Positions 35,606 to 45,712 of a stretch of DNA of 64,000 nt are shown here, in pieces. Under the pieces are notes generated by a model. It saw nothing but the letters and a program-made list of their open reading frames with translations, was not told the origin of the DNA and did not search any database. The position numbers and the translations under genes were made by a program. Position 1 is the first letter of the stretch; every line of letters begins with the position of its first letter. Where the stretch lies: contig NZ_CP121471.1 in the NCBI RefSeq assembly GCF_033954835.1, forward strand, positions 930,001-994,000, written 5' to 3'. Source of the stretch: Thiorhodovibrio frisius. GTDB taxonomy: Bacteria > Pseudomonadota > Gammaproteobacteria > Chromatiales > Chromatiaceae.

Positions 35606-36379
35606 ATGGCGCGCCTGGCAGTAATTGGTGGCTCGGGTTTTTCCAGCTTGCCTGGCTTGGATGTCGAGCGACGCCAGCAGGTTGATACAGCCTATGGCGA
35701 GACCTCGGCACCCCTTACCTGGGGGCGTCTTGATGGATGCCCGCTGTTATTCCTGCCTCGCCATGGCGATGTGCATGGTATTCCGCCCCATCGCATTAAC
35801 TACCGCGCCAACATTCGCGCGCTGGCGGATGCCGGCGCTGAGCATGTGATCGGCTTGGGTGCCGTTGGCGGGATCGCAGCAGACTGCGGCCCCGGCGTGT
35901 TGTGCGTGCCGGATCAGCTCATTGACTACACCTCGGCGCGGCTCGGTAGTTTCTATCAGGGCGATCCCGGTGATCCCGCGCTCGATCACATCGACTTTAC
36001 CGAACCCTACTGTGCCAAACTGCGTGCGGAGCTGATCGAGAGCGCGGAGCTTGCCGGGCTGTCGGTGCGGGCCAAAGGTTGCTATGGTGCAACCCAGGGA
36101 CCGCGGCTTGAGACAGCGGCGGAAATTCGCCGTATGGAGCGCGATGGCTGCGATCTGGTCGGTATGACTGGCATGCCGGAAGCGGCGCTGGCGCGCGAGC
36201 TTGGCCTGTGCTACGCCGCTCTGTGCTTTGTGGTCAATCGCGCGCCCGGTTGCTCCGATGGGCCTGTTACTATGGCCGAAATCAACGCCAATCTCGGGCT
36301 CTGCTCGGTGTCGGTTGGAGGATTGCTGCAAACCCTGGCCCGGCAAAGGATATCGGCCGAAAAGTCCGGCGGTGCCTGA
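35606..36379 (+). CDS. S-methyl-5'-thioinosine phosphorylase (MTAP/PNP family)
   Basis: This 257-aa protein has the family motifs VIGGSGFSSLPGL (phosphate loop), FLPRHGDVHGIPPHRINYRAN, GLGAVGGIA, GPRLETAAEIRRM and DLVGMTGMPEAALARELG. In gammaproteobacteria this branch, linked to nagZ, cleaves methylthioinosine to hypoxanthine and methylthioribose-1-phosphate in polyamine by-product salvage. Ordinary methylthioadenosine phosphorylase activity cannot be excluded from sequence alone. AAGGGGG precedes the ATG. Confidence 0.88.
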   Translation: MARLAVIGGSGFSSLPGLDVERRQQVDTAYGETSAPLTWGRLDGCPLLFLPRHGDVHGIPPHRINYRANIRALADAGAEHVIGLGAVGGIAADCGPGVLCVPDQLIDYTSARLGSFYQGDPGDPALDHIDFTEPYCAKLRAELIESAELAGLSVRAKGCYGATQGPRLETAAEIRRMERDGCDLVGMTGMPEAALARELGLCYAALCFVVNRAPGCSDGPVTMAEINANLGLCSVSVGGLLQTLARQRISAEKSGGA

Positions 36380-36613
36380 TGCGGCCCAATGTGTCCTAAC
36401 TTCGCCCCGATGCCAGATGCTCCCCGATGCGACCAGCCCCTAACAGCCCCGGCCAGTCCAGAGAAGGGCGCGGATTCATGAATCCATGTAATCCAGGGGA
36501 AGGCCTTTTGCAATGCTGAAATCTCGAAAAAAATGCTTTGTATGTTAGCACCAAAAAAATCCACGAATGTTCCATGCCCCTGCAACCAGGACCTGTAACC
36601 AGGAGTAGCACCC

Positions 36614-37423
36614 ATGTCGAATAACGCCCCTGCCGACGCCTCTGCAAAGACCAACCAATCTTCCGCGCAGCCCTCGACCAAATCTTCCAGGGTCTGGCCA
36701 AAACTGCTGCTCTGGAGTTTGGTGCTGGCATTCGGTTTCCTTTATTTGCGCTCCCTCGATTATCCAGCAAAGGACTATCCTCAGGTCGAGGCGCCCAAGC
36801 CTGCCTCACCGCCGCCGCACGCCGCGCCTCCGCCGGCCGCTGCCCAAGCGCGACCTGCCGCGCCTCCCAGACCGGTCGCTCCGCCGGCACCGGCCATGCC
36901 GCAGAGCTGGGCGCCAAGTCAGGCCGCATCGGCTCCGCAGACTCCCGCGACGCATCCAGCTTCGGCGCAACCCTCACCAGCACCGGCAAAGCCGTCTCAA
37001 ACGGCGTCGAGTCAGCCGGCTGATGCTGGTCAGGGAGCGATCAAAGCCGCTGAGTCAGAAGCCTTCGCGCAAGGCGTGATGCGTGACCAGAGCGAGGCCG
37101 CGAGTGGGAAACCGCAAGAGTCTCAAGCTGCGGCACAGCCGCAATTGCCTGCTCAGACCCAATCAGGCGGTGCCTCGGCCGGGACAATGCCTCAGCCGCG
37201 CTATCCGCAACCGCCTGCTTACGGCTATGGGCAGCCGCCAACGCCAGCCCAGCCGGGCACCGGCTACCCGAGTCAATACGCGGATTACATGCGCCAGCAG
37301 CGCGAAGCCTACGAGGCCGCGCGCAAACGCTGGGAAGATGCCTACGGGCAGCCCCAGCAAGCTCCGGCCTATGGTGGCTATCGCGGTTACTATCCGCCGG
37401 GCTACTACCAGGGCGGTCGCTGA
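36614..37423 (+). CDS. Pro/Ala/Gln-rich single-pass membrane protein
   Basis: The ATG at 36614 has AGGAG upstream. The 269-aa protein has a short cytoplasmic N-terminus, one membrane segment (WPKLLLWSLVLAFGFLYL, about 28-45) and a long low-complexity tail rich in Pro, Ala, Gln and Ser, ending with Tyr/Gly-rich repeats (GGYRGYYPPGYYQGG). No domain is recognised. The layout suits a cell-wall-spanning or envelope linker protein. Confidence 0.7.
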   Translation: MSNNAPADASAKTNQSSAQPSTKSSRVWPKLLLWSLVLAFGFLYLRSLDYPAKDYPQVEAPKPASPPPHAAPPPAAAQARPAAPPRPVAPPAPAMPQSWAPSQAASAPQTPATHPASAQPSPAPAKPSQTASSQPADAGQGAIKAAESEAFAQGVMRDQSEAASGKPQESQAAAQPQLPAQTQSGGASAGTMPQPRYPQPPAYGYGQPPTPAQPGTGYPSQYADYMRQQREAYEAARKRWEDAYGQPQQAPAYGGYRGYYPPGYYQGGR

Positions 37424-37559
37424 GCGACGAAGACCCAAGGTGCGCCCGCTCCCTGGTCAATCCTGAGGAGCGGGCGAGGTTGAAACTGGCTGATCGGCCC
37501 CGGGGTCGGTCAGCCGTTTTGCGTTATTGGCCCGCAAAACCTGCGTCTGCGACTGGCTC

Positions 37560-38105
37560 TTATTGACTGGCGGTGGTCGGTACCCTGAGCTTGAGCGGTT
37601 GACCGCAGCGTCGGCACAAATAAGTCTGGCCTTTGCGCACGCGGTTATGGCGGACCGCGCTAAGCTGATGTTCCTGGCAAGCGCAGTGGTAACTGTGGCT
37701 GCTTACCCGACGTTGCGGGATGTCGTCGAGATCGTACTCATGGCAGCGTCTCGGTTCGGCGCCAAAGAGCACCATGAGCTGGCGCCATTGTGGCCCGTGC
37801 GGGCGTGCTTTGCGTCCGTAAAGGCAAAAGGTCAGCCAGTGCGCGATCTCGTGCGGGACCGTCTGATCGATGAATTCCTCGCCATGGCGGAGTAACAGCC
37901 AGGGATTGAAGCGGACCGTGCCGCGACCGCGTGCATCGAAGCGCGCCTGCCCTGCGCTCTGTCCGCGCAGGTCGAAGCGGATAGCGGGGCTTGCCGCGCC
38001 ATACTTAAGCTCGCGGCGAGCGGTCTCGAGTAGTTCCTCGATCCGTTGCTCGACCATTGTCCGCAGGTGCTTCAGACGGGCATTTTCATCGGGTGTGAAG
38101 GGCAT
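37560..38105 (-). CDS. SprT-like zinc metallopeptidase domain protein
   Basis: This 181-aa protein has the zinc-protease motif VPHEIAHWLTF (HExxH, about 84-94), a downstream HGPQWRQLMVLFG with a third His, and a C-terminal zinc-ribbon-like region (YHCACQEHQ...YLCRRCGQPL). SprT/Spartan-like proteins are implicated in DNA-protein crosslink repair in eukaryotes; the bacterial role is less clear. It converges with the Pro-rich gene on the left. Confidence 0.9.
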   Translation of the reverse strand: MPFTPDENARLKHLRTMVEQRIEELLETARRELKYGAASPAIRFDLRGQSAGQARFDARGRGTVRFNPWLLLRHGEEFIDQTVPHEIAHWLTFCLYGRKARPHGPQWRQLMVLFGAEPRRCHEYDLDDIPQRRVSSHSYHCACQEHQLSAVRHNRVRKGQTYLCRRCGQPLKLRVPTTASQ

Positions 38106-38211
38106 GCGTGGCTCTCTGCCGCTGTTGTGGTCGGGCTTTTTTCTGGCCCTGGCCAGTCAAGAATCGCTGCTCGAAAATCATCTGGCCCGGGCGCGAAATG
38201 GGCTGATTATC

Positions 38212-38240
38212 TTGCGTCAAAAGGGTGTTATCTGTATATT
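38212..38240 (+). promoter_or_regulatory. Sigma-70 promoter TTGCGT-17 bp-TATATT
   Basis: Near-consensus -35 (38212-38217) and -10 (38235-38240) boxes with the optimal 17-bp spacing. Transcription should begin near 38247. An intrinsic terminator about 110 bp later would end most transcripts before rimP. Confidence 0.65.
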
Positions 38241-38246
38241 GCATAG

Positions 38247-38358
38247 GCTTAAGCGAAGGCGGTCGTTTGGCGCTGGTCGCGCGCGGCTTTCCAGCGGCCT
38301 TCGGTGTGAGTTGCTCGCCACTAGGGCGTCCTCCAAACCCCGTGATCGGGGTTTTTTT
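38247..38358 (+). ncRNA. Candidate small RNA or attenuated leader upstream of rimP
   Basis: A GC-rich interval of about 110 nt between a good sigma-70 promoter and a strong terminator, without a credible reading frame. It is not a tRNA (no T-loop consensus or cloverleaf found). It could be an independent small RNA or a leader that controls read-through into the rimP-nusA-infB operon. Confidence 0.45.
38336..38358 (+). terminator. Strong Rho-independent terminator
   Basis: AACCCCG-TGAT-CGGGGTT with a TTTTTTT tail: 5 GC pairs plus flanking A-T pairs, a four-base loop and a uridine run. It lies 177 bp before rimP and downstream of the promoter at 38212. Confidence 0.85.
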
Positions 38359-38453
38359 GTGATTTGGTGGCTGTTGGCAGGATGCCCTGGCAAGCAGTCA
38401 AGCGTTGGGCCTTGCGCCCATTTTTTGTTTTTGGACCAGCGTTTTTTTACCGG

Positions 38454-38501
38454 GAAACAGCAGCTTTCATCCTCCGGGGTGGCCCGGACCATGAGTGTTA
38501 G
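38454..38501 (+). repeat. Dispersed 48-bp repeat, copy 2
   Basis: Resembles 4341-4388 with the shared core TCATCCTCCGGGGTGGCC and ATGAG.GTTAG. This copy is intergenic, just before rimP. Confidence 0.55.
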
Positions 38502-38534
38502 GCGGTTTTTCATCAGTTGGCCCGGGGGCAGGCA

Positions 38535-38996
38535 ATGCGACAAGCGAATCCAAAGCTGACTGCGCTCGCCGGTGCGGTGGTTGAGCCGCTTGGGTACGAG
38601 TTGGTCGGCGTGGAGCATGTCGCCGGTGGTCGTCATGCGGTCGTTAGAGTGTACATTGACCGTGAAGATGGTATCACTGTCGAAGATTGCGCGCTGGTCA
38701 GTCATCAGCTCAGCGGTCAGTTCGATCTCGAGGATCCCATTCCCGGCGAGTATGAGCTTGAAGTGTCCTCGCCGGGTCTGGATCGGCCGCTGTTCACCGT
38801 GGAGCAGATGCGGCGCTTTGCTGGACATCGTGCGCGCGTGCAGCTGGCCGAGAAACGCAACGGGCGGCGCAACTTCGAAGGAGCGCTGGTCGCTGTGGTC
38901 GATGACGCACTGCAATTGCAGCTTGACGACGATGAGGTTGAGTCCCTGCCGCTGGCGCTGATCGAACGCGCGCGGCTGGTACCGCAGTTTGAATGA
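38535..38996 (+). CDS. rimP: Ribosome maturation factor RimP
   Basis: The ATG at 38535 is preceded by GGGGCAGG. The 153-aa product has the two-domain RimP pattern: an N-terminal alpha/beta domain with VEPLGYELVGVEHV and VRVYIDREDGITVEDCALVS, the linker motif YELEVSSPGLDRPL, and a C-terminal SH3-like barrel. It acts in 30S subunit maturation. It is the first gene of the nusA-infB operon, as in other gammaproteobacteria. Confidence 0.95.
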   Translation: MRQANPKLTALAGAVVEPLGYELVGVEHVAGGRHAVVRVYIDREDGITVEDCALVSHQLSGQFDLEDPIPGEYELEVSSPGLDRPLFTVEQMRRFAGHRARVQLAEKRNGRRNFEGALVAVVDDALQLQLDDDEVESLPLALIERARLVPQFE

Positions 38997-39206
38997 TTTG
39001 TTTTACCCTGAATCGACCTTTGTCATAAGGAATTCACCTTTGCTGAGGTTGCCGGGGACCATGGGTGGTCGGTGATTCATGTTGTCGGGTTTCTCGTGTC
39101 GGGTCCCCCTGGTGTCTGAGCCCCTAGTGTTTGAGTGCGGGGCGGCTCAGATGCCGCCGGTTTTGTCTTCCGCCCCAGGGTAGTTTGTTGATCGCGGATA
39201 TCACGC

Positions 39207-40775
39207 ATGAGTAAAGAGATTCTGTTGGTTGTCGAGGCTGTCTCGAACGAGAAAGATGTTGCCAAGGAGATTATCTTCGAGGCGATGGAGGCGGCGCTTG
39301 CCTCGGCGACACGCAAAAAGCATGGCGGCGATATTGAAGCGCGCGTTAGCATCGACCGGCAGACAGGGGAATACCTTACCTTCCGGCGCTGGGAGGTGGT
39401 GGCCGATCCTGACGGCGAGCCGCTGGAGGCACCCGAGCGTCAGATTACCTATTCTGCGGCCGTGGAGCTGGAGCCCGGGACCGAACTCGGTGGTTTTATC
39501 GAGGAGGAAATCGAGTCCGTGCTGTTCGGGCGCATTGCCGCTCAGACCGCCAAACAGGTCATTGTGCAGAAGGTGCGCGAGGCCGAGCGGGCCAAGATTG
39601 TCGAGGCTTTCCAAGATCGCGAAGGCGAGCTGGTCACCGGCATTGTCAAAAAAGCCGAGCGCAATACCATCGTGCTCGATCTGGGCAGTAACGCCGAGGC
39701 GCTTGTGCCGCGTGATCAGATGATTGCGCGCGAAACCGTGCGCCCGGGTGATCGCCTGCGCGGTTTGCTCTACGAGGTGCGCGCCGAGCTGAAAGGGCCG
39801 CAACTCTTTGTCAGCCGCACGGCGCCGGAGTTACTGATCGAGCTGTTTCGGCTTGAGGTGCCAGAGGTGGGTGAGGGCACTATTGAGATTCTCGGTGCTG
39901 CCCGCGACCCTGGGTTGCGCGCTAAGATTGCTGTGCGCACCTCGGACTCCCGTATCGATCCGGTCGGCGCCTGCGTTGGGATGCGCGGTTCCCGGGTGCA
40001 GGCGGTCTCCAATGAACTCAATGGCGAGCGGGTTGATATCATTCTCTGGAACGAGAATCCGGCTCAGTTCGTGATTAATGCCATGTCCCCGGCTGATGTG
40101 GTCTCCATCGTGATCGATGAAGACGCCCATAGCATGGATGTGGCAGTGAAGGAGGAAAATCTCTCCCAGGCGATCGGACGTGGCGGTCAGAATGTCCGCC
40201 TTGCCAGCCAGTTGACTGGCTGGGAACTCAATGTGATGAGTGAGGAGGACGCCGCCGCCAAGAGCGAGGAAGAGGGCCAGCGGCTGGTCGAGAATTTCAT
40301 GACGCAGCTCGATGTCGACGAGAGTGTCGCTGCGGTGCTGGTCGAGGAAGGCTTTAGCACAGTGGATGAAGTCGCCTATGTGCCCATGGCGGAGCTACAG
40401 GCGATTGCGGAATTCAATGACGAGATTGTGGAGCTGCTGCGTCAACGAGCCAAGGATTTGGTGCTGACCCGCGCCATTGCCAGCGAAGAAGAAAGCGAAG
40501 AAGAAGGCGATACGGAGCCGAGTGCCGAATTGCTGGCGATGTCCGGCATGGACCCGGCCCTAGCCAACGAACTGGCGCGACTGAAGGTAACCACCATGGA
40601 TGATCTGGCCGAACAGTCGGTCGATGAACTCATGGACATTGACGGTATGGATGAAGAGCGCGCAGCAGCGCTGATTATGAAAGCGCGCGAGCCCTGGTTC
40701 GCTAACTCGAGCCCCGATCCGGACGTTCCCAATCAGGAACCCGCTAGTTCGGAAACCCGGTCGGATCAGGACTAG
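39207..40775 (+). CDS. nusA: Transcription termination/antitermination factor NusA
   Basis: This 522-aa protein has an N-terminal RNA-polymerase-binding domain ([20 protein letters not shown]...), an S1 domain (about 135-200), KH1 and KH2 domains (about 230-345, with [12 protein letters not shown] and [14 protein letters not shown]) and two C-terminal acidic repeats (about 365-500). The acidic repeats are the gammaproteobacterial form that binds the alpha-subunit and antitermination factors. It regulates pausing, termination and antitermination. It is separated from rimP by 210 bp with no gene. Confidence 0.97.
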   Translation: MSKEILLVVEAVSNEKDVAKEIIFEAMEAALASATRKKHGGDIEARVSIDRQTGEYLTFRRWEVVADPDGEPLEAPERQITYSAAVELEPGTELGGFIEEEIESVLFGRIAAQTAKQVIVQKVREAERAKIVEAFQDREGELVTGIVKKAERNTIVLDLGSNAEALVPRDQMIARETVRPGDRLRGLLYEVRAELKGPQLFVSRTAPELLIELFRLEVPEVGEGTIEILGAARDPGLRAKIAVRTSDSRIDPVGACVGMRGSRVQAVSNELNGERVDIILWNENPAQFVINAMSPADVVSIVIDEDAHSMDVAVKEENLSQAIGRGGQNVRLASQLTGWELNVMSEEDAAAKSEEEGQRLVENFMTQLDVDESVAAVLVEEGFSTVDEVAYVPMAELQAIAEFNDEIVELLRQRAKDLVLTRAIASEEESEEEGDTEPSAELLAMSGMDPALANELARLKVTTMDDLAEQSVDELMDIDGMDEERAAALIMKAREPWFANSSPDPDVPNQEPASSETRSDQD

Positions 40776-40790
40776 CCCGCGGAGGTGCGA

Positions 40791-43634
40791 ATGACGAGCG
40801 AAGTCACGGTCAGACAGCTGGCCAACACCGTTGGAATCCCCGAAGAGCGGCTGCTTACGCAGTTGCACGAGGCCGGCATTGCCGCGGCCAATGCTGAGGC
40901 AACCATTACCGAGCAGGAAAAAGTCCAACTGCTTGGTTTCTTGCGCCGCAGCCACGGCAAGCAGGGCGAGGACGATTCCGCGTCACCCAGCCGCGTCACC
41001 CAGAAGCGCAAGTCGGTCAGCGAGTTGCGCCAGACGCCAGCCGCTCAGCGCCCAGCGAGCGGTTCAAGACCGACGGTCAGCTCGCGTGCGGGTAACAAGA
41101 CGGCCGGAAACAAAACAGTCAGTGTCGAAGTCAGACGCAAGCGCACCTATGTGCGCCGTGGTGAGCCTGAAGGCGCGGCGCCTGCGGCCGCGCGCGGCAG
41201 CGAGCGCCAGACGCTCGAGCAGCCGGTTGGTCGGCGCCGCGTCGATAGTGCCGAGCCTGCGCGTAGCGGCAACATGGCGGGCGGGCGCGATCCAGGCGCC
41301 GATGCGCGCCGTCGGGCCGAACTCGAGGCGCGCCGTGCGGAGGAAGAATCGCGGCGCCTGGCTGAGCGCGAGGAACTCGAGCGCGAGGAGCGTGCCGCTG
41401 AGGCGCGCCGCCGCAGCGCCGAGGAAGAACGTCGCAAATCGAATGAGGAAGCGCGTCGCCTGGCTGATGAGCAGGCCGAACAGGCTCGCCTTGCGGGCGA
41501 GCTTGACGACAGCGACGAGGTCGCCGGCGAGGCGCTGCCGCCAGTGGAAGAACCCGACACCCCGAGCAACAGCAACGAGGGCCGCGCGCGCAAGCCAAGC
41601 AAGAAAGGCGCTGAGCGTGGGGATAAGGAGCGCGGAGAGAAAGACCGCGGGGAAAAAGACAAGGATAAGCTGGCCGACAAGGACAAGCCGGCCAAGAAAG
41701 GCGCGCGCAAAGAGCCCGGGCGGGCCAAGCGGCTTGATGCCGAGGTTGAATACGCGGAGGAGACCAGCGACGAGGAGGTGGTTGTCAGCCGCCCGGCGGT
41801 GCGTCGGCGCAAGAAACCCGCCAAGGCGCAACTCCAGGACAAGCATGGCTTTCAGCGCCCGACCGCGCCTGTGGTGCGCGAGGTCGAAATCCCCGAGGCA
41901 ATCTCGGTCGGCGAGCTTGCCTCGCGCATGTCGGTCAAGGCTTCGCAGGTGGTCAAGGAACTGTTCAAGCAGGGCGTGATGGTCACCATCAACCAATTGC
42001 TTGATCGCGACACCGCCACCATTGTGGTGGAGGAAATGGGCCACACGCCGGTTGAAGCCAAGGATCACGACGTCGAGGACACCTTGCTCGCCTATCTCGA
42101 AGCCGAGAACGAAAAGGCCGAGCGTGTGCCGCGCGCCCCTGTCGTCACCATTATGGGCCATGTCGATCATGGCAAGACGTCATTGCTCGACTATATCCGT
42201 CGCGCCAAGGTGGCTGACGGTGAGGCCGGGGGCATCACTCAGCATATCGGTGCCTATCATGTGACCTCCGAGCGCGGCACCATCTGTTTTCTCGACACCC
42301 CGGGCCATGCCGCCTTCTCGTCCATGCGCGCGCGTGGTGCCGAGGTGACCGACCTGGTGATTCTGGTGGTGGCCGCTGATGACGGCGTGATGCCACAGAC
42401 CATTGAGGCCATCCAGCACGCGCGTGCCTCCAAGGTGCCGCTGGTGGTCGCCATCAACAAGATGGACAAGGCGGATGCCAATCCCGACCGGGTGATGCAG
42501 GAGCTTTCGCAGCACGAGGTGGTCTCTGAGGAGTGGGGCGGCGATACCATGATGGTCAAGGTCTCCGCGAAAAGCGGTGATGGCATTGACGATCTGCTCG
42601 ACGCTGTTCTGTTGCAGGCCGAGGTGTTGGAGCTTGAAGCACCGGTCGGCGGCTCGGTGCATGGCGCCATTGTGGAGTCGAGCCTCGAGAAGGGCCGTGG
42701 TCCGGTGGCGACCGTGCTGGTGCAGTCGGGTACCCTGAGAGCCGGCGACATGATTGTCAGCGGCTCCGAGTACGGCCGGGTGCGCGCCATGTTCGACGAA
42801 ACCGGCCGTGCCGTGCAGGAGGCAGGCCCCTCCATTCCAGTGCAGGTTCTGGGGCTATCGGGCACGCCCAACGCCGGTGACGACGTTATCAGCGTGGCGG
42901 ACGAAAAGCGCGCACGCGAGGTCGCCGAGTTGCGTTCCACGCGCGAGCGCCAGTCGAAGATCGACGCCCAGGGCGTCGCCAGTCTGGATGCGCTCTTCGG
43001 GCAGCTCAAGGCTGGTGAACGAAAGAGCGTTAATCTCATATTGAAGGCCGATGTGCAGGGCAGTCTTGAGGCTTTGAAAGACAGCTTGGTCAAGCTCAGC
43101 AACGACGAGGTGAAGGTGGGTATTGTCGGCTCCGGTGTCGGCGGTCTGACCGAGTCCGATGCCAATCTGGCCATTACCTCCAACGCCATTCTGCTTGGCT
43201 TTAATGTGCGCGCCGATGCCGCAGCGCGGCGCACCATCGAGGAGAAAGGCCTGGATTTGCGCTACTACTCGGTCATCTACGAGCTAATCGACGATGTCAA
43301 AAAGGCCATTTCCGGCCTGCTGAGTCCCATTATCAGCGAGGAGATCATCGGGCTCGCTACTGTACGGGACGTGTTCAGATCGTCCAAGTTTGGCGCCATT
43401 GCCGGCTCCATGGTCATCGAGGGCGTGATCCGTCGCAATAGCCCGATCCGGGTGTTGCGCGACAATGTCGTGGTCTATGAAGGCGCGCTCGAGTCCCTGC
43501 GCCGATTCAAAGACGACGTCTCTGAGGTCAAGGCCGGCACTGAATGCGGTATTGGCGTGAAGAACTACAACGATGTCCAGGTTGGCGATCAGGTCGAGGT
43601 GTTTGAGCGCACCGAGCGGGCGCGGGTGCTATGA
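40791..43634 (+). CDS. infB: Translation initiation factor IF-2
   Basis: The ATG at 40791 has GGAGG 5 nt upstream, 15 bp after nusA. The 947-aa GTPase has an N-terminal IF2_N domain ([18 protein letters not shown]), a long Arg/Glu/Lys-rich charged linker (about 110-345), a second IF2_N-like region (about 360-440), and the GTPase domain with GHVDHGKT at about 456-463, DTPGH and NKMD. The C-terminal domains bind fMet-tRNA. The linker is rich in RRAEEE/ARRAE repeats. Confidence 0.97.
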   Translation: MTSEVTVRQLANTVGIPEERLLTQLHEAGIAAANAEATITEQEKVQLLGFLRRSHGKQGEDDSASPSRVTQKRKSVSELRQTPAAQRPASGSRPTVSSRAGNKTAGNKTVSVEVRRKRTYVRRGEPEGAAPAAARGSERQTLEQPVGRRRVDSAEPARSGNMAGGRDPGADARRRAELEARRAEEESRRLAEREELEREERAAEARRRSAEEERRKSNEEARRLADEQAEQARLAGELDDSDEVAGEALPPVEEPDTPSNSNEGRARKPSKKGAERGDKERGEKDRGEKDKDKLADKDKPAKKGARKEPGRAKRLDAEVEYAEETSDEEVVVSRPAVRRRKKPAKAQLQDKHGFQRPTAPVVREVEIPEAISVGELASRMSVKASQVVKELFKQGVMVTINQLLDRDTATIVVEEMGHTPVEAKDHDVEDTLLAYLEAENEKAERVPRAPVVTIMGHVDHGKTSLLDYIRRAKVADGEAGGITQHIGAYHVTSERGTICFLDTPGHAAFSSMRARGAEVTDLVILVVAADDGVMPQTIEAIQHARASKVPLVVAINKMDKADANPDRVMQELSQHEVVSEEWGGDTMMVKVSAKSGDGIDDLLDAVLLQAEVLELEAPVGGSVHGAIVESSLEKGRGPVATVLVQSGTLRAGDMIVSGSEYGRVRAMFDETGRAVQEAGPSIPVQVLGLSGTPNAGDDVISVADEKRAREVAELRSTRERQSKIDAQGVASLDALFGQLKAGERKSVNLILKADVQGSLEALKDSLVKLSNDEVKVGIVGSGVGGLTESDANLAITSNAILLGFNVRADAAARRTIEEKGLDLRYYSVIYELIDDVKKAISGLLSPIISEEIIGLATVRDVFRSSKFGAIAGSMVIEGVIRRNSPIRVLRDNVVVYEGALESLRRFKDDVSEVKAGTECGIGVKNYNDVQVGDQVEVFERTERARVL

Positions 43635-43671
43635 GTGCGCTCCGGTGTTGCCATAGCCGTCAGGTCACGCA

Positions 43672-44103
43672 ATGACGCGCGACAGTGGCCGGGATTTTCA
43701 GCGCAGCGAGCGTGTCGGCGCCGAGCTGATGCGCTCGCTGACAGTGATTCTGCGCGAGGAGGTGAAAGACCCCCGGCTTGGCAGTGTCACAATCCAAGAG
43801 GTGCGGGTCAGTCGCGATCTCTCCCACGCCAAGGTCTATTTCACCTGTTTCCCGCTTGATGAGGAAACCGCCGCGCGTGAGGCGCTGCTGAATGGTCCGC
43901 TGGCTGGCTTTCTGCGCCACGAACTTTCCCGCACTGAACGCCTGCGCACCATTCCTCAGCTGCACTTCGTCCATGACGAGTCCATTCACCATGGCGAGCA
44001 ACTGAGCGCCCTGATCGACGAGGCTGTCGCTGCGATTCCGCCAGAGCATCAGACCGACGCGGATGCAATCGCTGCTACCGATGACGCCGCGGCGGGCCTT
44101 TGA
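43672..44103 (+). CDS. rbfA: Ribosome-binding factor A
   Basis: This 143-aa KH-type fold has the family stretch VGAELMRSLTVILREEVKDP and HAKVYFTCFP. The C-terminal extension (ATDDAAAGL) is variable. It is required for late 30S maturation of the 16S rRNA 5' end and cold adaptation. It lies 37 bp after infB and 31 bp before truB. Confidence 0.95.
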   Translation: MTRDSGRDFQRSERVGAELMRSLTVILREEVKDPRLGSVTIQEVRVSRDLSHAKVYFTCFPLDEETAAREALLNGPLAGFLRHELSRTERLRTIPQLHFVHDESIHHGEQLSALIDEAVAAIPPEHQTDADAIAATDDAAAGL

Positions 44104-44134
44104 GCCCCCGAATTACCTAAGTTGACAGCATTCC

Positions 44135-45097
44135 ATGGCACGACGACGTAAACAAGGCCGCAAGGTCGCGGGCATTCTGCTGCTCGATAAGCCCCTAGGG
44201 GACACATCAAATCACGCGCTCCAGCGAGTCAAGCATTTGTTCTATGCGGCCAAGGCAGGGCACACGGGTAGCCTCGACCCGCTCGCCACTGGGTTGTTGC
44301 CGATCTGCCTCGGCCATACCACCAAGTTTTCAAGCTTTCTGCTTGATGCCGATAAGCGCTACCGGGTGCGGGTGCGCCTGGGCGAAACCACGACCACGGC
44401 AGATGCCGAGGGCGAGATTCTCGAACGCAGACCGACTGATGGGGTGACCGAAGCTGGCGTGCTGGCCTGTATCGAGCGCTTTGTTGGCGACATCGAGCAG
44501 CTCCCGCCCATGTATTCAGCTGTGAAGCACCAGGGCCAGCGGCTCTACAAGCTCGCGCGCGAGGGACGGGAAGTTGAGCGCCAGCCGCGCGCGATTCGCA
44601 TTCACCGCCTTGAGTTGACGAGCTTTGCTTTGCCGGATCTGGAACTCGATGTGCATTGTTCTAAGGGCACCTATGTGCGCACCTTGGCCGAGGATATCGG
44701 CAACTGCTTAGGCTGTGGCGGTCATGTCATTGGTCTGCGGCGCACCGGCGTCGGCCCTTATATTGAGGGCGACACCCGCTTTGTCACCATGGATGAGCTG
44801 CAAGCTCTGGCCGATGCGGCCCGGGACGCGGATGCCGAGGATGGCAGCGCGCCGCCCTTGCACGAGCGGCTGCAAACCCTTGATGCCTTGTTGCTCTCGC
44901 TCGATACCGCGCTGGGCCACTGTCCGGCGCTGCGCCTGTCCGCTGATGCAGCCTTTTACCTGGGGCAGGGGCAGCCGGTGCTGGTGCCGCAGGCACCGAC
45001 CGAGGGCATGGTGCGACTCTATGACCAGTCAGAGCGCTTTCTTGGGGTGGGCAGCATTCTCGACGACGGCCGGGTGCAGCCAAAGCGACTGGTCTGA
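44135..45097 (+). CDS. truB: tRNA pseudouridine(55) synthase TruB
   Basis: This 320-aa protein has ILLLDKPLGDTSNHALQRVK, the catalytic Asp 48 in GHTGSLDPLATGLLPI, YSAVKHQGQRLYKLAREG, and a C-terminal PUA-like region ending GVGSILDDGRVQPKRLV. It makes pseudouridine 55 in the T-loop of tRNAs. Confidence 0.97.
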   Translation: MARRRKQGRKVAGILLLDKPLGDTSNHALQRVKHLFYAAKAGHTGSLDPLATGLLPICLGHTTKFSSFLLDADKRYRVRVRLGETTTTADAEGEILERRPTDGVTEAGVLACIERFVGDIEQLPPMYSAVKHQGQRLYKLAREGREVERQPRAIRIHRLELTSFALPDLELDVHCSKGTYVRTLAEDIGNCLGCGGHVIGLRRTGVGPYIEGDTRFVTMDELQALADAARDADAEDGSAPPLHERLQTLDALLLSLDTALGHCPALRLSADAAFYLGQGQPVLVPQAPTEGMVRLYDQSERFLGVGSILDDGRVQPKRLV

Positions 45098-45295
45098 AGC
45101 CAGACAAGATTTTTTAGCCGGGCGGGCGGTTCAAGGCGGTATGAGATTCGACGAAAATCGCCTAAACTGCGCGCTGAATTTGATGAGACATTATCGCTAT
45201 TGGGCCGGTTTCCCTGAAGTCATTGTTGGGGAAACAGCGGGCTTCGCACAGCGGAGCATTCGCGGCCAAGTATTCAACAGATAAGGAGACACACA

Positions 45296-45565
45296 ATGAC
45301 AATGACTGCGGAAGACAAAAGACAGGTTATCGCCGAGCATGCCCGCGGCACCAACGACACCGGCTCACCCGAGGTGCAGGTCGCTCTGCTGACGGCGCGC
45401 ATCAAGCAATTGACCGGGCATTTTAACGAGCACAAACACGACCACCATTCCCGTCGCGGTCTGGTCCGCATGGTTAATTCCCGACGCAAGTTGCTGGACT
45501 ATCTGAAAAGAAAGGACATCGACCGTTATCGTGCGCTGATCCAGACGCTCGGCCTTCGTCGTTAA
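45296..45565 (+). CDS. rpsO: 30S ribosomal protein S15
   Basis: 89 aa, exactly the usual length, with [40 protein letters not shown] and the C-terminal [14 protein letters not shown] lies 8 nt upstream of the first ATG. S15 binds the central domain of 16S rRNA. The 198-bp gap after truB probably includes the S15 autoregulatory leader and a promoter, but I could not define them. Confidence 0.98.
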   Translation: MTMTAEDKRQVIAEHARGTNDTGSPEVQVALLTARIKQLTGHFNEHKHDHHSRRGLVRMVNSRRKLLDYLKRKDIDRYRALIQTLGLRR

Positions 45566-45582
45566 TTGCGCATCCTTCCATG

Positions 45583-45620
45583 GTGCCGGCCCCAAGCGTT
45601 GCGAGCGCGGGCCGGCGCAC
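45583..45620 (+). terminator. GC-rich hairpin between rpsO and pnp
   Basis: GTGCCGGCCC (45583-45592) pairs with GGGCCGGCGCAC (45609-45620). There is no uridine run, so it may be an attenuator, an mRNA 3'-end stabiliser for rpsO, or a processing hairpin comparable to that of the rpsO-pnp junction in Escherichia coli. Confidence 0.5.
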
Positions 45621-45712
45621 CGCTCTGGCCCGTTATCGCCGGGCCGTTGCCGCCACGGCAAACGCTGGTGCGCAGTCAGCCCCCCTTTCAGACCTAACGA
45701 GGCTTATTTCCA

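Noticed and set aside
38247-38358. tRNA gene upstream of rimP
   Set aside because: I looked for one because related operons have it; no cloverleaf, T-loop consensus or CCA end is present.
37870-38559. Plus-strand frame covering the region before rimP
   Set aside because: It passes through a promoter, a strong terminator and the antisense of the SprT-like gene.
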